Assembly: GCA_015232355.1 (NCBI GenBank)
Contig: JADFZW010000003.1
Location: 186,001 to 250,000, forward strand
Reading direction: 5' to 3'
From: Oligoflexia bacterium
Lineage (GTDB): Bacteria > Bdellovibrionota > Bacteriovoracia > Bacteriovoracales > Bacteriovoracaceae
Length of the DNA stretch: 64,000 nt
Positions 9,121 to 17,933 of the stretch are shown in pieces. The translations under genes and the position numbers were made by a program. The notes under the pieces were generated by a model that saw only the letters and a program-made list of their open reading frames with translations, searched no databases and was not told where the DNA came from. Positions within the stretch are counted from its first letter, which is position 1; each line of letters starts with the position of its first letter.

Positions 9121-10209
9121 ATGTTTCGCGCAAAAACAAACTGTATTGAAACATATGAATATAAAAAATATTTTAAAGCTAAACATAATATAGGATTGTT
9201 GGATCAGTGGTTTAAATCTGAGACAAAACTGACAACTTTGATAGGGGTTCCGCTTAGAGGTGGAATTAGAGATGGAATAGGTACTAGAGATATAGATATA
9301 GATTTGGAAAATAATTCCTTCTTTGATTTGGGAGACATTATAGTAAATGAAACTATGCCATTTGATGAACAAATAAATCCCAAACTACTCAAAATATATC
9401 GCTCTTTTAATAATAGCGATAATAATAGTGACAATAATAGTGACAATAATAGTGACATTGAAGTAGTTGCACCTCTTTCAATTTTGAGTCGTGCTTTAAG
9501 TACTCTCTATCATTTTTATCCAAATAAAAGATACTTAGTTTTTGGTGATGATCAGATAATTCACTACCCATCTATATGTGAGTGTTTGGATTTTTATAAG
9601 AAAGAATTTAATACAAAAATAGCGGTGTTGTATTTTAGTGCAGATTTATGTAATGGTGATTTTCTTAAAAGAGAAGATATCAAAAATAAGAATAAGAATA
9701 AGAATAAGAATAAGAATAAGAATAAGAATAAGAATAAGAATAAGAATAAGAATAAGAAATATTTAAATTTGTTGGTTAGAAATGATAATTGGATGAGATT
9801 AATCGCTGAAAATTTTATTGAAGCAAATCTTTTAATTAATATTGGTAGTATAGTCTTCAACAAAATTAATTTTGAGGAAGACTATAGTAGTGAAAGTGCA
9901 ACTTTTGCTAAAGGTTATAGCTCTTCTCAAGTAAGTGGGATAGGTATTTCAAAGGTTACAGAGAATGTGATTTCTTATTTAAAAAAGAAAGGAGTTAAGT
10001 ATATTTATGTGGCCATGGATATGAATGTTATACATTTACATTCAGAAGATGGATTGCCTCCACATGCACCGATTGCTATCTTAAATGAATTGCAAGAAGA
10101 ATTTAAATTAGTGGCCGCAAGTATTACTGGATTTTCTAATCATCAAAATGAAATTTTGAGCTCAACGATGGTTAATTCTTTAATAAATGGGTTGAATAAG
10201 AATGATTAA
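9121..10209 (+). CDS. Arginase/agmatinase-fold protein with lost metal ligands
   Basis: The fold markers of ureohydrolases are present in order but altered. The GGDH motif reads FGDDQIIHYP, the DAHxD motif reads YFSADLCNGD, and the SxDxDxxDP motif reads AMDMNVIHLHSEDGLPP. Most manganese-binding His/Asp residues are therefore missing and ureohydrolase activity is unlikely. Two low-complexity insertions interrupt it: four Asn-Asn-Ser-Asp repeats (9409-9456) and an Asn-Lys tract from 12 AATAAG units (9685-9756). ATG 9121 is preferred over ATG 9097 because AGAGGG stands 5 nt before it. The 3' end overlaps aat by 8 bp, suggesting co-translation. It may be a structural or regulatory pseudoenzyme; the role is unknown. 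Confidence 0.78.
   Translation: MFRAKTNCIETYEYKKYFKAKHNIGLLDQWFKSETKLTTLIGVPLRGGIRDGIGTRDIDIDLENNSFFDLGDIIVNETMPFDEQINPKLLKIYRSFNNSDNNSDNNSDNNSDIEVVAPLSILSRALSTLYHFYPNKRYLVFGDDQIIHYPSICECLDFYKKEFNTKIAVLYFSADLCNGDFLKREDIKNKNKNKNKNKNKNKNKNKNKNKNKKYLNLLVRNDNWMRLIAENFIEANLLINIGSIVFNKINFEEDYSSESATFAKGYSSSQVSGIGISKVTENVISYLKKKGVKYIYVAMDMNVIHLHSEDGLPPHAPIAILNELQEEFKLVAASITGFSNHQNEILSSTMVNSLINGLNKND
9409..9456 (+). repeat. 4 x 12-bp in-frame repeat (Asn-Asn-Ser-Asp)
   Basis: AATAATAGTGAC is repeated four times (the first copy differs at two positions: AATAATAGCGAT). The unit is a multiple of three and inserts NNSD four times into the arginase-fold protein before its conserved core. Confidence 0.92.
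9685..9756 (+). repeat. 12 x AATAAG hexanucleotide microsatellite in coding sequence
   Basis: Twelve perfect consecutive AATAAG units, preceded by a partial one, encode an Asn-Lys tract in the arginase-fold protein between its GDDQ and downstream helix. Changes in copy number would keep the frame. Perfect identity suggests recent expansion or ongoing slippage. Confidence 0.95.
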
Positions 10210-10903
10210 ATTTCCCTCTGTAGAGTGTGCAAATGAACAGGGATTGCTTGCGATAGGTGGTGATCTAGAGGTAGAGACGCTTATTTGTGCTTATACTTCC
10301 GGGATTTTTCCTTGGCCAATAGACGAGAGATTTCCTTTAACTTGGTTTGCTCCAGATCCGAGAGGAATTTTATTTGTAAAGGATTTTCATATCTCTAGAA
10401 GCATGAAGAAAATTTTAAAAAAATCGACATATAAAGTTACAGTTAATCAAAATTTTCATCTGATAATTAAAGAATGCGCGAATGCCAGCAATAGACAAAG
10501 TGATGGTGAATATGAAAAAAAAAATAAGACTTGGATTACTCAAGAGATGATTGATGCTTATATTAAGTTATTTAAGGCAGGTTACGCATATTCAATAGAG
10601 GTGTATGAATCAGATAATAAATCAGATAAGGAATTATTATTGGTTGGTGGTCTTTATGGAGTTGTAATTGGAGGAATGTTTACTGGTGAATCGATGTTCT
10701 ATAGTAAAAATAATGCTTCTAAGATTGCTTTGATTTACTTAATGGAAAGATTAAGTAATATTGGAGTAGAGTGGATTGATATACAAATGGTAACACCAAC
10801 GTTAAAAAGCTTTGGTGGAAAAGAAATTTTAAGAAGTGAATTCATGTCTCTCTTAAAAGAGGCATTGAAGAAATCTCATCAATTAAAAAATATTATTAAT
10901 TAG
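10202..10903 (+). CDS. aat: Leucyl/phenylalanyl-tRNA--protein transferase
   Basis: 233 residues with the family's N-terminal signature: FPSVECANEQGLLAIGGDL, then IFPWPID and WFAPDPRGIL. The core GGLYGVVIGGMFTGESMFYSKNNASKIAL is also conserved. The enzyme transfers Leu or Phe from tRNA to proteins with N-terminal Arg or Lys, marking them for ClpS/ClpAP degradation in the cytoplasm. A Lys/Asp-rich loop (about residues 140-150) is longer than usual. It overlaps the arginase-fold gene by 8 bp and is followed 29 bp later by map, another N-terminus-processing enzyme, so the three are probably one operon. Confidence 0.96.
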   Translation: MIKFPSVECANEQGLLAIGGDLEVETLICAYTSGIFPWPIDERFPLTWFAPDPRGILFVKDFHISRSMKKILKKSTYKVTVNQNFHLIIKECANASNRQSDGEYEKKNKTWITQEMIDAYIKLFKAGYAYSIEVYESDNKSDKELLLVGGLYGVVIGGMFTGESMFYSKNNASKIALIYLMERLSNIGVEWIDIQMVTPTLKSFGGKEILRSEFMSLLKEALKKSHQLKNIIN

Positions 10904-10932
10904 TCGCCAGTGAATAATTAGGAGATAAGTTA

Positions 10933-11694
10933 GTGATTACGATTAAAACATCTAAAGAGATTAAACTTATGCGCGAAACCTGTGCTTTGGCCGCTGAAAC
11001 TTTAAAACTTATTAGTTCACAGGTAAGAGTTGGAATTTCAACAGATGAAATAAATACGATTGCTCATAATTATATTATTAAGACTGGAGCGATCCCCGCA
11101 CCACTTAATTATCATGGTTTTCCAAAATCAATTTGCACCTCTAGAAATTCTGTTATTTGCCATGGGATCCCGAAGAGCGATGAATTTTTAAGAGAGGGAG
11201 ATATTATTAATTTAGATGTAACTACAAAATTAAATAATTATCATGGGGACACTAGTGCTACATTTTTTGTTGGAGATAAAGAAAAGTTTGATCCGAAAAT
11301 TATTAAATTAGTAGAGGTGACTTATGAGTCGTTGTTCCTGGGAATTAAAGAAGTAAAACCTGGTGCTCGCTTTGGAAATATTGGTGCAGTTATTGAGGAA
11401 TTTGCACACTCGTATGGTTTTAGTGTAGTACATGAATATTGCGGCCATGGCATTGGAAAAGAATTTCATGAGGAACCACAAGTCCTTCATTATGGGAAAC
11501 GAAATTCAGGCGCAGAGATGAAACCAGGAATGATTTTTACAATTGAACCAATGATTAATCTTGGGGCCAGACATTGCAAATTACTAAGTGATGGATGGAC
11601 AGTGGTTACTACTGATGGAAAGTTGTCTGCTCAATTTGAACATACTATTTTAGTTACTGAAGCAGGATATGAGATACTGACTTTATTTTCTTGA
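10933..11694 (+). CDS. map: Methionine aminopeptidase, type I
   Basis: 253 residues, typical for type I. All active-site residues are visible: His77 (VICHG), metal ligands Asp95 and Asp106 in LDVTTKLNNYHGD, His172 in CGHGIGKEFHE, Glu205 in FTIEP and Glu236 in FEHT. It removes initiator methionine from nascent proteins. The start codon is GTG at 10933, supported by AGGAG 9-10 nt upstream. The 3' end overlaps the convergent exported-protein gene by 12 bp. No N-terminal zinc-finger extension is present. Confidence 0.97.
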   Translation: MITIKTSKEIKLMRETCALAAETLKLISSQVRVGISTDEINTIAHNYIIKTGAIPAPLNYHGFPKSICTSRNSVICHGIPKSDEFLREGDIINLDVTTKLNNYHGDTSATFFVGDKEKFDPKIIKLVEVTYESLFLGIKEVKPGARFGNIGAVIEEFAHSYGFSVVHEYCGHGIGKEFHEEPQVLHYGKRNSGAEMKPGMIFTIEPMINLGARHCKLLSDGWTVVTTDGKLSAQFEHTILVTEAGYEILTLFS

Positions 11695-12453
11695 TTTGGA
11701 AGGTTTGGAAGGTTTTGAAGATTTGGAAGGTACTGCTTCTTCAGCATTATTTTGTAAAAGAGATTTTTGTGTTTTCTTCATAGACAAACACTCTTTGTAT
11801 ATTTTGTCAAAATTCTTTAGCTTTTCGAATATAATCTTAATTTTTTCTTTATCAAAAACAATTTTGGTCCCGGCATATTCTTCTTCTTCTAGATATTGAT
11901 AATTTTGTAGATATTTTGCTAACTCTGGGATTTTTACTTCTAAACAAGTTGCAGAAGGAGTCATGTTTTGTAATTCCATTAAATAATTTATGAATAGTGA
12001 TGGTGCTAAATCCATTAGATTATCTATTAGATATAGAGCTCTTGGTTTTTCAGTTTGATCCTCAAATACATTAGATGAATTAGATTGATTATCATTGATA
12101 CTAAAAATTTCTTTTCCTTCGATTAGTAAGTGTTGTAGTAAAAAGACTGAAGGAGAAAACTCTTTGAAAGAACAAATCTCTTTTAAGTATTTTTCTTTTA
12201 CGGAGATTGATTCGTCAATAACTAGCTCGTTTAAAAGTTCTTTATTAAGTGAATATATCGGTCCATTTACTTTATTTTTATGTATTATCGACTCTTCTTG
12301 GGCCAGACATTTTATAATATTAGTATCTTTTCTTTCCTTTTGTTTATTTGTTTTTTTTATATCACTTGCGGATGCGGATGCTGATAATAAGCTAAAAGTG
12401 CAAAAAAATAATCCTATAAGGTTAATTTTCATTTTTAATTTGCAGTTACGCAT
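11683..12453 (-). CDS. Exported protein of unknown function
   Basis: Not recognised. 256 residues with a signal peptide (basic start, hydrophobic ILGLFF-type core, Ala/Ser-rich cleavage region SASASAS at ~25-30), a Lys-rich segment, and a Glu-rich helical body. GGAG 6 nt before the ATG supports the start. The C-terminus ends in Lys-Pro-Ser repeats encoded by 9-bp CCTTCCAAA-type units just before the stop. A 15-bp ATATATGAGATATAC duplication lies at about 12466-12496 in its upstream region. It overlaps the map 3' end by 12 bp. Confidence 0.75.
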   Translation of the reverse strand: MRNCKLKMKINLIGLFFCTFSLLSASASASDIKKTNKQKERKDTNIIKCLAQEESIIHKNKVNGPIYSLNKELLNELVIDESISVKEKYLKEICSFKEFSPSVFLLQHLLIEGKEIFSINDNQSNSSNVFEDQTEKPRALYLIDNLMDLAPSLFINYLMELQNMTPSATCLEVKIPELAKYLQNYQYLEEEEYAGTKIVFDKEKIKIIFEKLKNFDKIYKECLSMKKTQKSLLQNNAEEAVPSKSSKPSKPSKSRK

Positions 12454-12564
12454 AACCTTCTCCGTTTATATATGAGATATACATATATGAGATATACAAA
12501 ATTGAAGTTACTCCAATTATCGGATAATGTCACAGATAGATTTAATTATTGATGATTTATCAAT

Positions 12565-12601
12565 AGAGCTTGTTTAGAGAGCTTGTTTAGAGAGCTTGTT
12601 T
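12565..12601. repeat. 13-bp tandem repeat, nearly three copies
   Basis: AGAGAGCTTGTTT is perfect at 12576-12588 and 12589-12601, with a preceding 11-bp partial copy from 12565. It lies 6 bp beyond the stop codon of the HD-GYP-like gene (minus strand). The unit is not a multiple of three and is non-coding. Confidence 0.9.
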
Positions 12602-12607
12602 AGACAA

Positions 12608-13549
12608 TTAGACGATCCCTTCGTCTTTTAGATGTTTTTTGAATCTATTGATTAGCTCTAAACTATAATTGCCTAATTCATCAACTTGTGCAACTTTTAA
12701 TGCTTCTTTAGGACTCATATTTAGAACTGTGACTCTTTTATCGTAGGAGTTACAAAGTGAGATGACCTCTTCTTGCAGAGTTAATTTTTTCTTACGTTCT
12801 GGATATCCATCTCCGGAAATTTTTTCTTCATGAGCATATATCAAATCTGTAATACTTGCATCGACATATGGATTTTTTTGCAATAATTCTTTTCCTAATC
12901 CTGGATGTTGGTGATAGATTTTTTTCTCTTCAGCATTAAGCGACTTGAAATTTCTCATGAAGAGCTGTTGATCATTTTCGGCCAATCGAGAGATACCGAT
13001 ATCATGAAGTAAACCTGCAATTGATAAATTGTTTTGTTCTTCTTCTGAAATATCACTGTTTTTGGCCAAACTCACACACAATGCGGATACATTTAAACAA
13101 TGTTTTATTAAAGTTTCATTTTCAGCAGCCTGACGTCCGTAGAAATTTTTTAAAGAGTCAGGATTGTCGGTTATAAGTTTACGTAGTGACTTTGCTGCCT
13201 TTTGTGTAACATTGTAGGAAGTTCGGGAAGAGGGATCTTTTCTCATTTCTTCAACTGCAGTAGTAGCAGTACCTTCGGCAAAATTTACCTTATCACCCAT
13301 GGGAACGTCAGGATTATCTAGAGTTTCATTTAGGATATCATCTAGAAACACTTGATAGTTATTTTCATCTAGATCTCGAATATAAAAGCGTGCTATTTGC
13401 TGCTTTTTTAATTTTTCTAAATGAGGATGTTCCAGTTTGCGGCCGATATCAATATATTTTAAAAATTGTTCTTTGAAAAAAATATATAATTCGAAATTCA
13501 ATGCTTTATTTGGAACAATAGTAGATATACGAATAGGAGTAAAGTCCAT
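12608..13549 (-). CDS. HD-GYP-like phosphohydrolase domain protein
   Basis: 313 residues. The C-terminal half is an HD domain: an H in LIKHCLNVS, LLHDIG, HQHPGLGKELL, and AHEEKISGDGYP, where the standard HD-GYP box reads HHExxDGxGYP. The first His of the box is replaced by Ala and the Asp-Gly is shuffled, so cyclic-di-GMP hydrolysis may be altered. The N-terminal ~120 residues are an uncharacterised domain that may be a sensor. HD-GYP proteins act in c-di-GMP turnover in the cytoplasm and control motility or surface life. It is monocistronic on the minus strand with about 150 bp on each side. The family call is firm; activity is uncertain. Confidence 0.85.
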   Translation of the reverse strand: MDFTPIRISTIVPNKALNFELYIFFKEQFLKYIDIGRKLEHPHLEKLKKQQIARFYIRDLDENNYQVFLDDILNETLDNPDVPMGDKVNFAEGTATTAVEEMRKDPSSRTSYNVTQKAAKSLRKLITDNPDSLKNFYGRQAAENETLIKHCLNVSALCVSLAKNSDISEEEQNNLSIAGLLHDIGISRLAENDQQLFMRNFKSLNAEEKKIYHQHPGLGKELLQKNPYVDASITDLIYAHEEKISGDGYPERKKKLTLQEEVISLCNSYDKRVTVLNMSPKEALKVAQVDELGNYSLELINRFKKHLKDEGIV

Positions 13550-13702
13550 AAAGTGTCACCTCAAGAATAATAGAAAAAATAAAATATAATTAATGGTAAG
13601 TAACAGAAAAGAAATTTTATACATAATTAATGATAATTTAAGGAAAACTTTTTAAAAAGAAAAATCTTTTATTTATTTATAATAGAGAGTATTTATATAT
13701 AT

Positions 13703-14233
13703 ATGAATGAAGATCAAGATTATCTAAAAATAGATGTTATTTACTCTGATATTATTAAAAGGTTGTTGGCACAAATTATAGATATATTGATTTATTTGTT
13801 TTCAATATTTGCTACCGCCAAAACTTTTCAATATATTTTCAATGTTAAAATTATTAACAGAGATATGTCTGTTTTATTTAATGAGATAATAAAATTGGAG
13901 ACAATTAATATAAATACCATAGTTAACCTTTATAATTCAGCATCGTTTGATCAACTACTCTTTTACTTAGTAATCATACCAATAGTATGGTTAATTGTAA
14001 TAATTCTACCTCAATATTTAACTAATCAAACATTTGGAAAGATGTTTTTACAGATACGTATTGTTGACATTAGTAGTGCAAATATTTCATTTATTAAATC
14101 AGTTTTTAGAGAGAGTCTGGGAAAGCTGATTACTTTGATCAGCATTGTAGGTATATTTTTTCCATTGTTTAAAAAAAGAAATGAATCACTACATGATATT
14201 ATCTTTTCAACTTACGTTGTTGATCTTCCTTAG
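13703..14233 (+). CDS. RDD family membrane protein
   Basis: 176 residues with the RDD pattern: Arg in the first helix segment (KRLLAQIIDILIYLF), a second and third helix, and a C-terminal loop with SLHDIIFSTYVV. Three to four membrane helices are visible. RDD proteins have no single established function; some are sodium/proton antiporters. No ribosome-binding site is clear before the ATG. The stop codon lies in a 12-bp tandem duplication. A second RDD gene lies at 23009-23515. Confidence 0.87.
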   Translation: MNEDQDYLKIDVIYSDIIKRLLAQIIDILIYLFSIFATAKTFQYIFNVKIINRDMSVLFNEIIKLETININTIVNLYNSASFDQLLFYLVIIPIVWLIVIILPQYLTNQTFGKMFLQIRIVDISSANISFIKSVFRESLGKLITLISIVGIFFPLFKKRNESLHDIIFSTYVVDLP

Positions 14234-14252
14234 AGCATGCCTTAGAGCATGC
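14229..14252. repeat. 12-bp perfect tandem duplication across a stop codon
   Basis: CTTAGAGCATGC is repeated exactly (14229-14240, 14241-14252). The TAG stop of the RDD gene is inside the first copy, so the second copy supplies another TAG. Confidence 0.92.
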
Positions 14253-14259
14253 ATCTGTT

Positions 14260-15357
14260 CTATTCAAATTCTAATGACTTTAAAAAATCACTAGCAGAGG
14301 CAGCTTCTGCTGCAACTTTGTCAGTAATTATTTTTTTGTGTAGAAGTTTTTTAAGATATTGATCGAAACTAATAGAACCAGTGTGCCCTTCGCCTTTTGT
14401 AATATAGGTGTACATTTTCATTAAGTCCTCTTTCCCTAAAATGCAATCCTTTATTCCAGGAGTGTTAATCATAATTTCAATTGCTGGGCACATTCCTTTT
14501 CCATCAGCACGTTTAACAAGTCTTTGACTGATGGTGGAGTATAGACCATCGGCCAAACGCTTACGAACATTTTCTTGTTCTTCTGAAGGAAACATTGAGA
14601 TTAATCGACTAATAGTGGTGATGGCATCTGTAGTATGAATTGTTGATAAAACTAGGTGACCAGTTTCAGCAGCTTTAAGAGCGATGGAAATTGTCTCAGT
14701 GTCGCGCATTTCTCCTATAGAGATTACATTCGGATCCTGACGTAGGGCCGATCTAAGTGCCAAATGAAAATTTTTAGTATCGGTTCCAATCTCTCTTTGA
14801 GTAATTCTTGACTTGATTTGTGGGTAAACAAATTCGACAGGATCTTCAATAGTGATTATGTGAACTCTTTTATTGTTGTTTATGTGATTAATCATGGCCG
14901 CCAAAGTGGAACTCTTTCCTGATCCAGTAGTGCCAGTGACTAAAACCAATCCTCGAGAAGAGAGAGCAATTGTTTTCACAGCATCAGGAAGTCCTAGCTC
15001 CTCTATAGTTGGAACATTTAGTCTGATAATTCTAAAGATTATTGCAATTTTTTTTTGAAATTTTAAAATATTATAGCGAAGTCGACATAGATCAGGGACA
15101 TCATAAGATCCATCCTTTTCGGATATATTCTCTATTATCTTTTTTATTTCATCTTTAGTTTGTGTTTGTTCATTAGCAATAATCAGATTGCAAATATCCA
15201 TAATATTGTCGTGGGTTAGTTCTGGACTCTTAATGGAAGTAAGAACTCCTCTAATACGAAAACAAGGTCGTTCGTTTTCTCTAATGTGTATATCAGATGC
15301 CTCGTTACTGATTGCCAGGTTTACCAAATCCTGAAGGTTTTTTTCTGTAAATCCCAT
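14260..15357 (-). CDS. pilT: PilT-type pilus retraction ATPase
   Basis: 365 residues of the GspE/PilT family. Seen: N-terminal domain motif ASDIHIRENERPCFRIRGVL, Walker A GTTGSGKSS at 142-150, Asp box ITIEDPVEF, Walker B NVISIGEMRD, and His box GHLVLSTIHT. It would power retraction of type IV pili (twitching, prey or surface attachment) at the inner-membrane base. The C-terminal AIRNLIREGK motif typical of PilT is replaced by a divergent KEDLMKMYTYITKGEG segment, so a PilU-like or second-PilT role is possible. No other pilus gene is adjacent; in many genomes retraction ATPases stand alone. Confidence 0.92.
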   Translation of the reverse strand: MGFTEKNLQDLVNLAISNEASDIHIRENERPCFRIRGVLTSIKSPELTHDNIMDICNLIIANEQTQTKDEIKKIIENISEKDGSYDVPDLCRLRYNILKFQKKIAIIFRIIRLNVPTIEELGLPDAVKTIALSSRGLVLVTGTTGSGKSSTLAAMINHINNNKRVHIITIEDPVEFVYPQIKSRITQREIGTDTKNFHLALRSALRQDPNVISIGEMRDTETISIALKAAETGHLVLSTIHTTDAITTISRLISMFPSEEQENVRKRLADGLYSTISQRLVKRADGKGMCPAIEIMINTPGIKDCILGKEDLMKMYTYITKGEGHTGSISFDQYLKKLLHKKIITDKVAAEAASASDFLKSLEFE

Positions 15358-15414
15358 AAACTCGAATCCTCCATTAGTAAAAAATATTTAAGCGTTAAGG
15401 TTTAATGTTTAAGA

Positions 15415-15464
15415 TTGTTGGAATTTTTATAAAAGAGTATACTTTATAATACTAATGGTATTAT
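15415..15464 (+). promoter_or_regulatory. Promoter-like pair with inverted repeat before the PLP enzyme
   Basis: TTGTTG (15415-15420), a 17-bp spacer and TATACT (15438-15443) precede the gene at 15527 by about 85 bp. A perfect 7-bp inverted repeat, ATAATAC-5 nt-GTATTAT (15446-15464), overlaps the expected transcription start and could be an operator. The -35 match is weak. Confidence 0.35.
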
Positions 15465-15526
15465 CTATATTTTATTTTGTATGGCCTAATAATTCACTGA
15501 TCAATTTATTATAATGGAGTTTTAAT

Positions 15527-16858
15527 ATGTCCAAGACAAAAAATGATAAAACAAAAAACGACAAGACAAAAAAAGTTAATAAGTCAGAAAATGTGTGTAC
15601 AAATCACACTGAGTTTTCATCTGAAACACTATTATTACACAAGGGGTTTGATCCGGCATTATCAGTTGGCTCAATTGCCTCTCCTATTTATCCAAATTCT
15701 ACCTACGTTTTTCCCTCTGCTAAGGCAGGAGAGCGTGCTTTTGAATTAGCTTTTTTTCCAGAAAAAGCAAAAAAGGGTGAAGTAGGTTCTTTAATATATT
15801 CGAGAGTAAATCATCCGAATGCAGAGATAGTAGAAGACAGATTGGTTCATATCGAACCAGAGGGTGGAGCGGCCGCTACTTTTGGTAGTGGTATGTCTGC
15901 CATTTCAACTACTATTTTAGCTCTTCTTCCTAGAGGTAAAAGTGTTGTTTATAGCAATCCAATCTACGGTGGTACTGACTTTTTTTTAAAGGAGAATCTT
16001 ACTACTCTCGGATGTTCTTCTATTGAGGTAGAAACTGATAATATTACCAAGACTAAAAAAGTATTACAATCATGTGGAGATAAATTAGGAATGCTTTTTA
16101 TAGAGACGCCTGGAAATCCTACTTTAGTAATGACTGATATTGATGAGGTGGCCAGTTTCGCAAAAAAAATAAATCCGAATTGTTTGGTAATGATAGATAA
16201 TACTTTTATGGGAATTTTTCAATCTCCATTTAAGATAAGTCCTCACGTAGATATTATCGTTTATTCTGCAACTAAATTTATGGGAGGACATGCTCAGATG
16301 GTAGCAGGTGCGACTATTGTTAGAAAGGGAAAGGAGCATTTAATAAAGGATATTAAGGGCTGGAGAACAAGTCTCGGTACCATTGCTTCACCTTTTGTAT
16401 GTTGGGAACTTGAAAACTCCATTAAGACCTATGGAATTCGTATGCGAGGTCAATCTGCTAGAGCTGAGATTGTGGCCCAATTCTTATCTAAGCATAAGAA
16501 AATATCTTCTGTTCGTTATCCATCACTACTTAAAGCAAGTGATTCCTCTTATAACATTTTTAAAAAACAGTGTAGTGGACCAGGATCAGTCATTACCTTT
16601 GATCTATTAGAAGATAATCGAGAAAAGACATTTAAATTTTTAGATGATGTGGCCTCCGATCATATCATCTCTCTTGCGGTCAGCTTGGGTGGAGTAGAGA
16701 CACTAATCGAGCATCCAGCTTCGATGACCCATTCAGAAGTGCCAGAGAGTGTTCGAAGGAAAGCAAAGATCACTGAAGCAACAGTAAGATTGTCAGTGGG
16801 GTTGGAAGATCCAAATGATTTGATTAAAATTTTAGATAGGGCATTAAGTAAATTGTGA
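15527..16858 (+). CDS. Cys/Met metabolism PLP enzyme (methionine gamma-lyase/CGS type)
   Basis: 443 residues. The PLP-binding lysine lies in VYSATKFMGGH, with FGSGMSAIS, YGGTDFF, ETPGNPT and the aspartate IDNTF upstream. The C-terminal GGVETLIEHPASMTHSEV is diagnostic of the cystathionine gamma-synthase/lyase family. A family-specific insertion (AFELAFFPEKAKKGEVGSLIYSR) is present. It could make cystathionine, or cleave methionine or cystathionine; the reaction cannot be decided from sequence. The first ~20 residues are a Lys-Thr-Lys-Asn-Asp repeat from 15-bp units absent from relatives. GGAG 8 nt before the ATG supports the start. Confidence 0.93.
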   Translation: MSKTKNDKTKNDKTKKVNKSENVCTNHTEFSSETLLLHKGFDPALSVGSIASPIYPNSTYVFPSAKAGERAFELAFFPEKAKKGEVGSLIYSRVNHPNAEIVEDRLVHIEPEGGAAATFGSGMSAISTTILALLPRGKSVVYSNPIYGGTDFFLKENLTTLGCSSIEVETDNITKTKKVLQSCGDKLGMLFIETPGNPTLVMTDIDEVASFAKKINPNCLVMIDNTFMGIFQSPFKISPHVDIIVYSATKFMGGHAQMVAGATIVRKGKEHLIKDIKGWRTSLGTIASPFVCWELENSIKTYGIRMRGQSARAEIVAQFLSKHKKISSVRYPSLLKASDSSYNIFKKQCSGPGSVITFDLLEDNREKTFKFLDDVASDHIISLAVSLGGVETLIEHPASMTHSEVPESVRRKAKITEATVRLSVGLEDPNDLIKILDRALSKL

Positions 16859-16863
16859 TGAGA

Positions 16864-17817
16864 TTAGAATGCAACGATATTCACATTTACTTCTACATAG
16901 TAATTATTGTTTACATAGCTTCTGTTTAACTTCTTTTCTTGATCGATAATTGGTGACGATACAAAGATGTAAAAATCAAAATCTCTACTTGGAATATAGT
17001 TAAAACCAAATTCGGCAGTAGCATTAGCAGGAGCAATTACTTCTCCATCATGGGAATTGAAAATTTTTCTAGCAACTTTACCATAGGTATTCCAATCTTT
17101 ATTAATTTGATAAGTGAGTGTTGGAGCGACTTGAATATAGTCGTATGAAAGAGTTGCTGCTTTTTTATATGACATACTTTCATTGTAAAATTGAAGATCA
17201 AAAGTAAAATCTTTATTTAATGCAAGTGAAGGAGTTAAGTAATATTGATATGATTTATCTCGAGTACTATTTTGAACATGTTCAACTTCTTCATCAAAAA
17301 CGAATAAACGTAACTCATTTTTAATTTTAAAAGTATCACTTATAATTTTATCAGCATAGAAACGAAGATCAATATATCCATTATCACCATTCATTGATTT
17401 TGATTCATCAGTGGTTCTTGCAAGTAAACGATTACTGGAGGTAATTGACCAAGAAGCATTTTTGAAAATTGTATTGTCATATCTTAATGAAATATCCACT
17501 AGGTCAGTGGTATAAAAATTTTCATGTGGTCTTGAATAATCTCTTCTATGTTTAACTTCTGAAAAGACACCAACGGTATGGTTATTATTTATGTTGTATG
17601 AAAGATATGGAGTATAGAGAGTGCTCATACTGCTAACGTAGTTTTTATTAACGTCACCACTACGAGCAGTATCTGATGTAATTGTAAGTTTAAAATTAAG
17701 AGGGGATTCTTTTAAAGTACTGTGGATGCTTTTTACTCCTTCAACTAGAGTTTGAGCATTGGCAATTCCAATTGTTGCAACTAGTGCTAGAGTGATTTTT
17801 GCAAATTTATTGATCAT
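16864..17817 (-). CDS. Exported outer-membrane beta-barrel-like protein
   Basis: 317 residues. Signal peptide with cleavage near ANA-Q at about 22. The body alternates hydrophobic and polar residues in about ten strand-like segments rich in Tyr, Asn and Asp, and the last residue is Phe (NVNIVAF), the signature recognised by the BAM complex. No specific porin family was recognised. GAGG about 9 nt before the ATG supports the start. The groEL terminator lies between this gene and groEL, so it is transcribed separately. Confidence 0.82.
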   Translation of the reverse strand: MINKFAKITLALVATIGIANAQTLVEGVKSIHSTLKESPLNFKLTITSDTARSGDVNKNYVSSMSTLYTPYLSYNINNNHTVGVFSEVKHRRDYSRPHENFYTTDLVDISLRYDNTIFKNASWSITSSNRLLARTTDESKSMNGDNGYIDLRFYADKIISDTFKIKNELRLFVFDEEVEHVQNSTRDKSYQYYLTPSLALNKDFTFDLQFYNESMSYKKAATLSYDYIQVAPTLTYQINKDWNTYGKVARKIFNSHDGEVIAPANATAEFGFNYIPSRDFDFYIFVSSPIIDQEKKLNRSYVNNNYYVEVNVNIVAF

Positions 17818-17933
17818 TTTAATTTACCTCGTGATGATAGTTGGTGGTTAATAGTGATTAATAGTTATAACTTACGTAATTAGCGGCATTGGTAACACGA
17901 GATTAAAAAAAATAGAAGCTAAAATTACTGAGG

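Noticed and set aside
9685-9756. Periodic repeat that could suggest a CRISPR array
   Set aside because: The unit is 6 bp with no spacers and lies in frame inside a coding sequence.
9594-9863. Minus-strand frame encoding Leu-Phe repeats
   Set aside because: It is the antisense of the AATAAG tract; the plus-strand protein has recognisable fold motifs.
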